Source: Armatimonadota bacterium (GTDB lineage: Bacteria; Armatimonadota; Fimbriimonadia; Fimbriimonadales; GBS-DC). From it: a stretch of 50,988 nt of DNA. The notes beneath the pieces are model-generated. The model ran no database searches and was not told the DNA's origin. It saw nothing but the letters and a program-made list of their open reading frames with translations. Of the stretch, positions 1-11,210 are shown one piece after another (position 1 is the stretch's first letter; each line of letters starts with the position of its first letter). The stretch spans positions 1 to 50,988 of the forward strand of contig JAUQOS010000007.1 of NCBI GenBank assembly GCA_030550775.1, in the 5' to 3' direction. The position numbers and the translations under genes were made by a program.

Positions 1-43
1 TGCCCCGCTGGCAGGACAGCGCATTCTACGTCCGAACAAACGG

Positions 44-93
44 GTCATTCCGAGCCAAGGGCGAGGCATCTCACCGACTGGCAACTTGGGCTA
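44..93 (+). repeat. Dispersed repeat copy (GTCATTCCGAGCC-AAGGGCGAGGCATCTC plus tail ggcaacttgggc)
   Basis: Matches copies at 16226-16275 and 41399-41429, including the 'agcaacttgggc' tail shared with the 16.2 kb copy. Confidence 0.75.
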
Positions 94-192
94 CGCCCAA
101 TGGTTGCTGAGGAAAGATTGCTACTCCACCTTCACTCTCGCCATCGCCTACTCAACAGCGAAAGGTATACTACCGCGTGGAGGAGGACTACT

Positions 193-624
193 ATGCCCAA
201 GATTGAAAAATCGGTGAGCATCAACGCATCGCCAGAGAAAGTGTTTGAGGTGCTACAGCAAGCAGAGTCGTTTGCGCAGTTCTTGCCCCACACGCGCCAA
301 GTGCAAGTGCTGGAACGCACTGACACCAGCGTTCTGTTAGAATGGGAGGTGGTTGCACCTGGTGTGGGCATGCCCGTGCGCTGGAAGTCGCGCCTTGTGA
401 TTGACGCAGCAAACCATACGATTACGATGCAGCCAGAAGGCGACGCGCTGGTCAAACTCACGGGCGAGTGGCGCGTAGAACCTGAAGGCGCTGGCAGTAA
501 ACTATCGGCAACGATTGACTATGCAGCGAATGTGCCTCCGATGTTTGCAGGTGTCGCCCAAAACGCTGTCAACACGATTATCCAAGACTGGCTGAACGGC
601 TTCAAGCAACGCGCGGAGGGTTAG
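193..624 (+). CDS. SRPBCC-superfamily (RatA/Coq10-like START domain) protein, paralog 1
   Basis: MPKIEKSVSINASPEKVFEVLQQAESFAQFLP... START/polyketide-cyclase-like pattern; AGGAGG just upstream of ATG at 193. Confidence 0.75.
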   Translation: MPKIEKSVSINASPEKVFEVLQQAESFAQFLPHTRQVQVLERTDTSVLLEWEVVAPGVGMPVRWKSRLVIDAANHTITMQPEGDALVKLTGEWRVEPEGAGSKLSATIDYAANVPPMFAGVAQNAVNTIIQDWLNGFKQRAEG

Positions 625-627
625 CCG

Positions 628-1089
628 ATGGCGCGAGTGGAGCTAGAGGTGGTCATCCACGCCCCGCTGGAAACGGTGTATGCTGTCGCCCGCGATGTGG
701 AGTCGTTTCCAGAGTTTATGCCCGATGTCAAATCGGTCAAAATCCTTGAAAAAAGCGCGGACGGCAGCCGCACCCTTACCGAGTGGGTCGCCTACGCCTC
801 GCAACTCAAACTCCAAGTGAAATGGATTGAGGAAGACCTTTGGGACGACACCAACCACACCTGCCGCTTCCGTCAGGTAAAGGGCGACTACGACCAAATG
901 GAGGGGCTATGGGAGTTTTTGCCCCATCCTGAGGGCACGCTGTTTCGCAGCACGTTAGATTACGAACTGCGCGTGCCGTTGTTGGGCGCGCTGGTGCAAA
1001 AGGTGGTTCACCACTTGGTGACGCTGAATCTGAAAGGCATTTTAGAGGGCGTGAAAGCGCGGGCGGAGGCGATGGCGCGTGGAAGTTGA
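628..1089 (+). CDS. SRPBCC-superfamily (RatA/Coq10-like) protein, paralog 2
   Basis: MARVELEVVIHAPLETVYAVARDVESFPEFMPDVKSVKIL... typical Coq10/RatA N-terminus; adjacent to paralog 1. Confidence 0.8.
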   Translation: MARVELEVVIHAPLETVYAVARDVESFPEFMPDVKSVKILEKSADGSRTLTEWVAYASQLKLQVKWIEEDLWDDTNHTCRFRQVKGDYDQMEGLWEFLPHPEGTLFRSTLDYELRVPLLGALVQKVVHHLVTLNLKGILEGVKARAEAMARGS

Positions 1090-1840
1090 ACGACTGCGCG
1101 CGCTGTTGGAGGCGGTGGCGCAGGGCAGGCTAAGCGTGGACGACGCCTTGAGCGCTCTGCGCGACCTGCCCTATCAGAACTTAGAGTTCGCGCGGATTGA
1201 CCACCATCGCCCCTTGCGTAAGGGCTTTCCTGAGGTGATTTTTTGTCAGGGCAAAACGCCTGAGCAAGTGGCGGCAATTGCCGTTCGCTTAGCTGAGCGG
1301 GGGCGTGTGTTAGCTACGCGGGCGACCGAAGCTCACTTTGAAGCGGTGCGCGCCCGCCTGCCTGAGGCGGTGTATCATCCGCAGGCGCGCTCCATCACCG
1401 TTGGCGAGTTGCCTTCTGCCCCCGAACAGCCCTACGGCGTAGTGCTTTCGGCGGGCACCGCCGACATTCCAGTGGCGGAGGAGGCAGCGCTCACCGCGCG
1501 GATGATGGGCGTGCGTGTGGAGACGCGCTACGATGTGGGTGTGGCGGGGCTGCATCGGCTGCTGGAACACCTGCCGTTGCTGCAAGGCGCACGCGCGGTT
1601 GTGGTGGTGGCGGGGATGGAAGGCGCGCTGCCCAGCGTGGTGGGCGGGTTGGTGCGCTGCCCTGTGATTGCCGTGCCGACCAGCGTTGGCTACGGGGCGC
1701 ACTTCGGCGGGCTTGCCCCCTTGCTGACTATGCTCAATAGCTGCGCTCCTGGGGTCGTGGTGGTGAATATTGATAACGGCTTCGGCGCGGGCTACTGCTT
1801 GGGGCTAATCGCCCAGTCTGAAGCTACGACTCTGCCGTAA
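1079..1840 (+). CDS. larB: LarB-type nickel-pincer cofactor biosynthesis carboxylase
   Basis: PurE-like C-terminal half 'GVVLSAGTADIPVAEEAALTARMMG...GMEGALPSVVGGL...VPTSVGYGAHFGGLAPLLTMLNSCAPGVVVVNIDNGFGAG'; GTG start overlaps upstream gene. Confidence 0.88.
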   Translation: MEVERLRALLEAVAQGRLSVDDALSALRDLPYQNLEFARIDHHRPLRKGFPEVIFCQGKTPEQVAAIAVRLAERGRVLATRATEAHFEAVRARLPEAVYHPQARSITVGELPSAPEQPYGVVLSAGTADIPVAEEAALTARMMGVRVETRYDVGVAGLHRLLEHLPLLQGARAVVVVAGMEGALPSVVGGLVRCPVIAVPTSVGYGAHFGGLAPLLTMLNSCAPGVVVVNIDNGFGAGYCLGLIAQSEATTLP

Positions 1841-4304
1841 GCCACGCCAGCGACGCCCAAATCTGCGCCACCTCCTCGCGCGAAAGTTCCGCGTCGCTTG
1901 CGCGCGCCACCGACACCGCGACTGCCCCAGCAAGCACACGCGTCAAGTTGTCGGTTAGATACCGAATGTCGTGGTCAGAGAGGCGGCTAAATGCGCGGCG
2001 CAGCATGGGCAACACTTGGAGGAACTGTTCATCGGGCAAGCTCATCACGAACGCGTGCATCGCCTCCACGAATGGACGCGAACGCGCCGCCGCGCTGCCC
2101 TGCGCGTGCAGCAGGCCCTCCAGAAAGCCCGCTGCCTGCTCGGGGGGCGTGGCAGGCGAGAGCATTCGCCTTGCGCGCAGCCACAGGTCTTCATCCGCTG
2201 TGCGCACAAAGCCCAGCAGCCCCAGCCCTATGCCCACCACATAGGCGTGCGTCTGCTCGCGCAGAACGGCCTCGCGCAGGTACTCGCGCCACAGGTCACC
2301 CTCCAAGTAAGGCAGTTTGTGTGCCATCTCGTGCAGCAGTTGCATGCCTTCGCCGATGGCGCGTGCCTCGTCGTCGCCGCAGTCGGCAGCGGGCAACAGA
2401 TGCAGGCACGCCCGCGTGTAGATGCGCTGCAACAGCGGCTCGAACATCGCTTGCCGCACTGCTCGCGCCGCGCCGTACTCAATCAGCCCCGCAATTTGGT
2501 ACGCCGCCCGTGCGAGGCTCACAAAGTCGCCATCGCGCACCGACGCCTCGTCCAACGCCTGCAACGCCAGCTCATACAGTTCGGGCAGCTCGCACAGCAC
2601 GGCTTCCAAGGCGGCTGCGCTGACTTGGGCGAGCTGCTCGCGCTGATACAGGCGTGGTTCTATTTTGCGCCGTGCGACCTCGCGCAGCGTGTTGCCGAAC
2701 ACGGCTGCTTCTGTGAGGGCGACATCGGTAAGCGGTGTCCACTGCAGGCGCCACTTCTCGCGCAGGCGCGCCATCTGCCCGTAGGTCGCCGCCTCGCCTG
2801 ATTGCAGATCGGCGAAGGGGATTTGGGCGACGGCAAGGCGATGCAAAAAGATGGACTGCTGCACGGCGTGCGGCTCGGCGAGGTTCAGGCGCAGGTCGGT
2901 CGGGTCGTCTTTGATAGGGATGCGCAGCTCGTGGGCGAGGCGATAGAACTCGGCTTGCACGGGGGGCTGCGTCTCGGACTGCGGGGCGCGCCCAACGCGC
3001 TCGCCAATCATCAAGCGTTTGAGGGGCTGCTCCACGCGCTCTATCTGTCCGCGCCCGAACACTGCAATCGCTGCGTCAATCGTCTCGCGGTAGCCCGGCT
3101 GCGGCTTACCGCGCAGCATCGCTAGCTGTTTGGCAAGGCGGAACGCCTCAATCGCATCGGCATGCGAGGCGATATCGCCCTGCAGTTTCATGCTGTTCAC
3201 CAGGCGCGTGAGGGTCGCCAGCGTCGCTTCTTCCAAACTGCCGAACTCCCAGGCATCCTGATAAAACTGGGGCGCGCGGTTGCCTGCCCCGTAGCCGAGT
3301 TGCTCCGACATGCGCGGGAACGAGTAGGGCGTCAGCACGAACTCTGCAGGGCGCGCCCGCAGTAGCGGATGGTTGGGGTCATACGCGGCGCGGAAGTTGG
3401 GGTCGGCAAACGCTGCGGCGTGTGCTGCGCCCACCACTAATACGATTTGCTCGGGCGGAACGCCCGACTCTTCCACCTGCTTCCACATATAAGCGTTGCG
3501 CAGGGCGTCGTGGTCGCTGACACCCGTTTCGCCAATCACCAGTTGCCCCCACTCGAAAGTGCGCTGTAGCAGCGTCGTGGGGTCGCGCAGGGCGGTTTCG
3601 AACACGGCTTCCCACCACTCCTCGTGGTCGTCAAAGCCCATGCGCCGCGCAACGCGGGTGTAGAGGTTGGGAGTCGCCTCAGGAGCGACGGCTTCTGCGC
3701 CGCTGGCACCAACGCTTGCTTGAAAGATCCCTCGCCTTCGGCTTGGAATGGCGGAGGGGCTTTTCTGAGATTCCTCGCCTTCGGCTCGGAATGACAAGCT
3801 CACTGTCGTGCAAATGGATCGGTTATTCCGAGCGGGGCGGGGAGTCGGCACTTTTTGGGTAGCGTTGCTTGCTACTGGGGTTGCGGATTGCTCCTGTTGC
3901 TGATACTCCAGCACTGCCGATGCGGGAATATCGCAGAACCGCGCCTCGATGCCGAGCCCCGCCGCCGTACGCAGCGCAACCAGCTCGGGCGAGTAGTCGC
4001 AGAACGGATAGAACACCACCTGTGGGGCGAGGTCGGCGGAGGCTTGGTGCGCTTGGGGTTGGCGATAGGCTAAAATCGCCAGCGGGGCGACGGCGTCGGG
4101 CGCGGTGAGTGCGCCAATCAGGTGATTGGCGTCGCTGGGACCTTCAATCAGCACGAGGCGCGGGCGCCGGGCGCGAATCACGGCGGCCGTGGCGCGGGCA
4201 ATCGCGGGCGAATGGTGGCGCACGGGCACCACATGCACGCCCCGAATGTTCACCGCACTCACAGCGACTTCAGCCAGCGTCGCGTCTCGTACAGCTCCTT
4301 CCAT
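1824..4304 (-). CDS. DUF5682 family protein (YehM-like), partner of MoxR ATPase; true start may be slightly downstream
   Basis: N-terminus 'GVHVVPVRHHSPAIARA..RPRLVLIEGPSDAN' typical of DUF5682; adjacent to and overlapping a MoxR ATPase. Confidence 0.8.
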   Translation of the reverse strand: MEGAVRDATLAEVAVSAVNIRGVHVVPVRHHSPAIARATAAVIRARRPRLVLIEGPSDANHLIGALTAPDAVAPLAILAYRQPQAHQASADLAPQVVFYPFCDYSPELVALRTAAGLGIEARFCDIPASAVLEYQQQEQSATPVASNATQKVPTPRPARNNRSICTTVSLSFRAEGEESQKSPSAIPSRRRGIFQASVGASGAEAVAPEATPNLYTRVARRMGFDDHEEWWEAVFETALRDPTTLLQRTFEWGQLVIGETGVSDHDALRNAYMWKQVEESGVPPEQIVLVVGAAHAAAFADPNFRAAYDPNHPLLRARPAEFVLTPYSFPRMSEQLGYGAGNRAPQFYQDAWEFGSLEEATLATLTRLVNSMKLQGDIASHADAIEAFRLAKQLAMLRGKPQPGYRETIDAAIAVFGRGQIERVEQPLKRLMIGERVGRAPQSETQPPVQAEFYRLAHELRIPIKDDPTDLRLNLAEPHAVQQSIFLHRLAVAQIPFADLQSGEAATYGQMARLREKWRLQWTPLTDVALTEAAVFGNTLREVARRKIEPRLYQREQLAQVSAAALEAVLCELPELYELALQALDEASVRDGDFVSLARAAYQIAGLIEYGAARAVRQAMFEPLLQRIYTRACLHLLPAADCGDDEARAIGEGMQLLHEMAHKLPYLEGDLWREYLREAVLREQTHAYVVGIGLGLLGFVRTADEDLWLRARRMLSPATPPEQAAGFLEGLLHAQGSAAARSRPFVEAMHAFVMSLPDEQFLQVLPMLRRAFSRLSDHDIRYLTDNLTRVLAGAVAVSVARASDAELSREEVAQIWASLAWLTAES
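3726..3840. repeat. Two to three copies of the dispersed repeat inside the DUF5682 coding sequence
   Basis: 'gatccctcgccttcggcttggaatg', 'ctgagattcctcgccttcggctcggaatgac' and partial 'ggttattccgagcggggcgg'; encode SLSFRAEGEESQ / IPSRRRGIFQAS in frame. Confidence 0.85.
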
Positions 4305-5341
4305 ACGCGCCCCTCACGCTTCTTGGCGACGGTCTCCAGGTATTCGGTCAGCACCTCTAGGTCGGATTTGTCTTCTTTGGCAATCGCGCCCACCAGCAGG
4401 CGCATTACATGTTGCCCGTTGACTGTGCCCTCGCCGAAGTGCGTCGCCAGCAGGCATCCGCCAAACAGCACGCTCACGGCTTCGGCGGTGCTCATCACGG
4501 TGGAGGGCGTTTTTAGTTTTTGCTCGCCGTCTAAAGTTTGCCCGCGGCGCAGCTCTTGAAACACGGTGGTCAGCGTCTCCACGAGTTCGTCGGAGAGGTC
4601 GACGGGCAGTTCGTGGTCGGCGAGGAGTTCTTGCGTGCGCTGGCGCACGACCGCCATTTCCTGTTTGAGGTCGCTCAGCACGGGCAGCTCCACGAAGTTG
4701 AAGCGTCGTTTGAGGGCGGAGGACATCTCGTTCACACCGCGGTCGCGCGTGTTGGCGGTGGCGATGATGTTGAAGCCGCGCTTGGCGTACTCGATGCGCT
4801 CCAGTTCGGGGATGGCGATGGCTTTCTCGGAGAGGATGGAAATCAGCGCGTCTTGCACTTCCGCCACGCAGCGAGTGATTTCTTCGAAGCGGGCGATGCG
4901 CCCCTCGCGCATGGCGGTCAGAATCGGGCTGGGCACAAGCGAGCGGTCGCTGGGGCCTTCCGCCATCAGCAGGGCGTAGTTCCACGAATACTTGATTTGG
5001 TCTTCGGTTGTACCCGCGGTGCCTTGCACAGTGAGTTTCGAGTCGCCGCAGATGGCTGCGCTGAGGTGTTCGGAGACCCACGATTTGGCGGTGCCGGGTT
5101 CGCCCACCAGCAGCAGGGCGCGGTCGCTGGCAAGCGTGGCGATGGCGACTTGGATGCGGTCGCGGTCGCCGATGTATTTGGGCTTGATGTTCAGCTCGGC
5201 GTCGCCTAAGATGAACTTTTCGACGGCGCGTGGGGAGAGTTTCCAGCCTGTGGGGCGTGGATAGTGATCCCAAGCATGCAGGCGTTGCAGTTCGTCTTGA
5301 CAGCGCACCTCCGCGGGAGCGCGAATAATGTCGGCTTGCAT
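4259..5341 (-). CDS. MoxR-family AAA+ ATPase (YehL-like)
   Basis: Walker A 'LLVGEPGTAKSW', Walker B-like 'RIARFEEITRC', sensor 'NIIATANTRDRGVNEMSSALKRRFNF'; ATG at 5341 (MQADIIRAP). Confidence 0.87.
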   Translation of the reverse strand: MQADIIRAPAEVRCQDELQRLHAWDHYPRPTGWKLSPRAVEKFILGDAELNIKPKYIGDRDRIQVAIATLASDRALLLVGEPGTAKSWVSEHLSAAICGDSKLTVQGTAGTTEDQIKYSWNYALLMAEGPSDRSLVPSPILTAMREGRIARFEEITRCVAEVQDALISILSEKAIAIPELERIEYAKRGFNIIATANTRDRGVNEMSSALKRRFNFVELPVLSDLKQEMAVVRQRTQELLADHELPVDLSDELVETLTTVFQELRRGQTLDGEQKLKTPSTVMSTAEAVSVLFGGCLLATHFGEGTVNGQHVMRLLVGAIAKEDKSDLEVLTEYLETVAKKREGRVWKELYETRRWLKSL

Positions 5342-5583
5342 GGTGGAGAATATTGTACCCTTCAGGGGTATACTTACAACGGTGAACGCCTGTGGAAAAT
5401 CTGTACCGACTGGCGCGACTGCCGCAGCAACACACTTTCGCTGAGCATTAGATTGCTTTGCAATTGAGGAAGTCTTCATCGCAGGGCGAGATAGTGGAAT
5501 ACATTCTGCGCAATCTTCTGCAAACAGCCCCAGATAGCAGCATCCACTGGGCGTTGGGGTTCGCAGGGGGATGTTAATGCCAT

Positions 5584-5613
5584 GGCAGGGGCGGCTTGCC
5601 AACCGCCCCTGCC
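5584..5613 (-). terminator. Hairpin downstream of the SurA-like gene
   Basis: GGCAGGGGCGG-cttgccaa-CCGCCCCTGCC, perfect 11-bp stem; no clear U-tract. Confidence 0.5.
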
Positions 5614-5622
5614 GTGATGGGT

Positions 5623-7440
5623 TTATTTCGTGGGCGATTGCGGTGATGAGCCGCTTTGAGGGCGTGTTTGAGGGGTGTTTGGCTGTGTGCTTTGTGCAGG
5701 TGGCTGTGCCCCCTGAGCGGGTTGCGCGCCACCCTGTTGACTTGCTTGCGCCCCCTGCTGCGGTGGCTGTTGCGCAGAGCCTTGTCCTTGGACCTCCTGC
5801 TGCTTCTTTGCCTCCTCTTGCTGGCGACGGAACGCCTCGATTTGGCGGCGAATCATCTCTTCTTGTTGACGCTGGAGCGCAATCCGCTGCTCATCAGCAC
5901 GCTTGTGCAGTTGCTGGGCCTTATCTTTGCGCCCTGCCTGCTCGTAGAGTTGGGCGATTTCAAACAGGTAGCCAAAGTCTTCAGGGCGCGCGGCTAAGCC
6001 CTCGGCGATTTCCAAGTCGTCCAGCGCTTGCTGTTTCTGCCCCGCCTCAATCAGCAGGCGAGCACGCAGCATGCGGATATTCAAATCCTCACCGCCCTCG
6101 TTGAAGAAACGGTTGACAGCCGTGATGAGCTGCTCGCGGAATTTTTTCTCGTTCTCCTTGTCTTTGACTTCCTTATGCAGTTCAACGAGGCGGTTCAGTG
6201 CAAGGATTTGGAGCCACTGCGCCAAGCGTAGGTTTGGGTCTGCCGAATTCACAACGGGCGTAAGGGCTTCGTTGACTTCCTTGAGCACTTTGATTTGCTG
6301 AGGAATGGGTTCACGGAACAGCCCCTCCATCTTCGCGTACTGCGCCAAGACGGGGTCTACAATCTCGGGTTTGAAGGTGCGGTGTGCCTCGTTGCGCAGG
6401 CGAACCTCCTCGCGGCTAACGCGCATGTTGATGAATGCTTGGCGGTAGCCGTCCTTGTTTTTCTCGAAGTCTTCGGGTAGCGCGAGTTTGCGCTCCGCGA
6501 TGGTATAGATGTAGTAGCCGGTCTTCTGCTTGTCTTGCAGTGGCTCGGTATACTCTTTGCCAGGCTTGAGGGCGAGGATGCGGTTCGCCGCTTCCGCCCC
6601 AAAGAGTTCCGTCAGCCCTTCTTGGATTTCGTAGTAGCCGCTACCTACTTGCTGCCCACCGCGCTTTTTGATGTCCTCAGGATCATCGGAGTATTGCTTG
6701 ACCACTTCGGCGAATGGCTTGCCCGCTTTGAGAGCGTTGTAGGCTTCTTGGATACGCTGTTGGGCTTTTTCCTTATGCTTGTTTGCCGACACAAAGATGC
6801 GTGCGGGGTAAACCTGCTCAAACATCAGGCGGAGTTGCTCATCGGTAGGGTTGTATTTTTCGCGCAGGCTTTTGCGGAACTTGTCTTGTGCCACTTGAAT
6901 GCGGAAAGCGATTTCGGGAGTTTCGGCGAGGATTTGCTCGCGCACGCGGCGCAGCGAGGTACCCCGTTCGCGCAGGGCTTTATCTAGGGCGCGGTCGTCG
7001 CCCTTGCCTTCGGGCAGTAGTTGCGCACGCAGCACATCCAGCTGCGACTGCACAAACTGCTCTTTCGCAGCTTCGATTTCTGTTGGGGTGGCTTTGTAGC
7101 CCTGTTTTTCGAGCTCCAGCGTAAATGCTAAGTTATCGGCAAGGCTACGCGCCAGCATATAGCGCAGTTGGAGCAAGCTGCCGTAGTCAGAGGGCGGATT
7201 CTTCTGGGTTTGGATATTGATGAACCGTTGGAGATCGCCTTCGGTGATTGTAAGATCACCCACCTTGACCACGGGTTGGGTTAGCCCTGCAGCCACCCCT
7301 TGCTGCAGCGGCGCTCCTGGCGGAATCGCGAAAAAGATCACCATGCTGAGCGCGATTAGCAACAGCACCAGCAGTCCTAAGCCTTTGACTAACCTGCGTT
7401 TGAGGATTTCGCGAAAAGTGCGTACGGTAATGCCAGCCAT
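5623..7440 (-). CDS. Membrane-anchored SurA/PpiD-like peptidylprolyl isomerase with parvulin domain and Q/P-rich C-terminal tail
   Basis: N-terminal TM, SurA_N-like region, parvulin-like 'AQQRIQEAYNALKAGKPFAEVVKQYSDDPEDIKKRGGQ', start MAGITVRTFREILKRR at 7440. Confidence 0.8.
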   Translation of the reverse strand: MAGITVRTFREILKRRLVKGLGLLVLLLIALSMVIFFAIPPGAPLQQGVAAGLTQPVVKVGDLTITEGDLQRFINIQTQKNPPSDYGSLLQLRYMLARSLADNLAFTLELEKQGYKATPTEIEAAKEQFVQSQLDVLRAQLLPEGKGDDRALDKALRERGTSLRRVREQILAETPEIAFRIQVAQDKFRKSLREKYNPTDEQLRLMFEQVYPARIFVSANKHKEKAQQRIQEAYNALKAGKPFAEVVKQYSDDPEDIKKRGGQQVGSGYYEIQEGLTELFGAEAANRILALKPGKEYTEPLQDKQKTGYYIYTIAERKLALPEDFEKNKDGYRQAFINMRVSREEVRLRNEAHRTFKPEIVDPVLAQYAKMEGLFREPIPQQIKVLKEVNEALTPVVNSADPNLRLAQWLQILALNRLVELHKEVKDKENEKKFREQLITAVNRFFNEGGEDLNIRMLRARLLIEAGQKQQALDDLEIAEGLAARPEDFGYLFEIAQLYEQAGRKDKAQQLHKRADEQRIALQRQQEEMIRRQIEAFRRQQEEAKKQQEVQGQGSAQQPPQQGAQASQQGGAQPAQGAQPPAQSTQPNTPQTRPQSGSSPQSPTK

Positions 7441-8282
7441 TAGTTGCCTCCTGTAAGCATAGTTTGAAGTGCTTGTAGACAGTGGCGTGACACTTCGGCT
7501 TGGGTCAGACCGGGCACGCGCGCGTGGGTCTCCAGCGAGAGGTAGCCCGTGTAGCCGCTTTGGGCGATTTGGCGCAGGTGCTCGGCATACCCCACCTCGC
7601 CTTGTCCTACGACGACCCACTGAACGCTGCCATCGGGTTGGCGAACGCCGTCTTTGATATGGATGTGCGCGATGTAGGGTTGGGCGGCAGCGAAGCCCTC
7701 GCCCACTGGCTCGCCCAGCACGAAGGCGTTGCCGGGGTCCCACACGCCCACAAGGTAAGGCGAGTTAAAGTGGCTCAGCACTTGTGCCAGTTCTGCGCCT
7801 GTGCCCACTTGGCAAGCGTGTTCGTTTTCCAAACCGAGTTTGATTTGAGCGCGCTCGGCGTAGGGAAGGGCGCGTTCCAACCACTCAATAATCGCCGTTT
7901 CGCGTTCGGGGGTAAGCGCGCCAGCGCGCCAGAAGGCGAAAATGCGCACGAGGGGAGCATCCAGCAGCGCAGCGATTTCCAAGCAGCGTTGCAGCAGCGG
8001 GATTTGCACCGATAGGTCGGCTTCGCGGGCAGCGTGCATCTCGCCGCGTTCGCGCGCACCAAACAAGTCGGTCTTGAACACGGGTGTCGCCAGCGAGCAG
8101 ACACGCATGCCGAACGCATGCAGCGTTTCGCGCACACGGCGCAGCAGGTCGTCGTCCGCCAGCGCGAGGTTTACCCCCCACACCGTGCGCAACTCCACCG
8201 CATCTATATTGAATTCGCGGGCGACCTGCAGCGCTGTGGGCAGGTCGTCCGCAATTTCGTCGGTAATCACGGAGAGTTTCAT
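7440..8282 (-). CDS. Sugar phosphate isomerase/epimerase (xylose isomerase-like TIM barrel)
   Basis: MKLSVITDEIADDLPTALQVAREFNIDAVELRTVWG...; AP endonuclease family 2 pattern. Confidence 0.85.
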   Translation of the reverse strand: MKLSVITDEIADDLPTALQVAREFNIDAVELRTVWGVNLALADDDLLRRVRETLHAFGMRVCSLATPVFKTDLFGARERGEMHAAREADLSVQIPLLQRCLEIAALLDAPLVRIFAFWRAGALTPERETAIIEWLERALPYAERAQIKLGLENEHACQVGTGAELAQVLSHFNSPYLVGVWDPGNAFVLGEPVGEGFAAAQPYIAHIHIKDGVRQPDGSVQWVVVGQGEVGYAEHLRQIAQSGYTGYLSLETHARVPGLTQAEVSRHCLQALQTMLTGGN

Positions 8283-8885
8283 TGCGACTGCGCTGGATTG
8301 CGGATAGTGTGGGCAATGATGATCGCTTCAGCGATTTCGCGCATGCTTTTGCGTGTGTTCATGCTCTGCTCTTGAATGCGACGGTAGGCTTCGTGCTCGC
8401 GCAGCCCGTAGGTATCCATCAAAATGCCTTTTGCTCGCTCGATAAGCTTGCGTGCTTCCAACTTCTCTTTGAGGTCGTTGACCTGCTGTTCGAGTTCGAG
8501 GGTTTCTTGGTAGCGGGCGAGCGCGACTTCGATAGCGGGGGTCAAATCAGCTTGCTTGAACGGCTTAACAAGGTAGCCATACACGCCTGCCTGCTTGGCG
8601 CGTTGGATGAGGTCGCTGTCACTGTAAGCCGTGAGTAAAATGACGGGGGCAAGCCGTTCCTCGTGCAGGATGCGCGCTGCCTCAATACCGTCCATTTCTG
8701 GCATTTTTACATCCAAGATTGCCAAATCGGGCTTGAGCTGGCGCACGCGCTCGACGGCTTGCCTGCCGTCGCTGGCTTCGCCCACCACGCTCATCCCCAG
8801 CTCTTCCAACATCTGGCGCAAGTCCAGCAAAATAATCGGCTCGTCATCGGCTATTACGATTCGTAATCGGCGCATTTGTCGCATC
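8279..8885 (-). CDS. REC-ANTAR response regulator (AmiR/NasT family)
   Basis: REC domain 'RIVIADDEPIILLDLRQMLEELG...DLAILDVKMPEMDG' plus ANTAR-like 'ARKLIERAKGILMDTYGLREHEAYRRIQEQSMNTRKSMREIAEAII'; start at 8885 or 8875. Confidence 0.88.
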
Positions 8886-9128
8886 ACCCTTAGAGAAAGT
8901 ATACCATGTGAGGCGGCTAGCACCCCTGCCCGAAGTTGAACAACACGGTGAGAAGGAAGTGCGAGCACAAACACTGCGAACCTTGTAGTGAACTGGCTAA
9001 ACGCTGGCGGCGGACGCGGCTTGGTAACCACCGAGTGGATTGTTTGGTACTGGTCTAGTTATAGCCCTCTCGATGCACAGTTTCCCAACTGAATATGAGC
9101 GTGGGTCATGTGGATTTAGTGTTGTGCG

Positions 9129-11206
<2,078 letters not shown>

Positions 11207-11210
11207 GGGG

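Noticed and set aside
1971-2801. 276-aa + strand ORF and neighbouring overlapping ORFs
   Set aside because: Antisense shadow of the DUF5682 gene in GC-rich DNA; low-complexity, Arg/Gln/His-rich.
5623-7743. 706-aa version of the SurA-like ORF
   Set aside because: The first ~100 residues are antisense/out-of-frame sequence of the isomerase gene; the TM-containing start at 7,440 is better.
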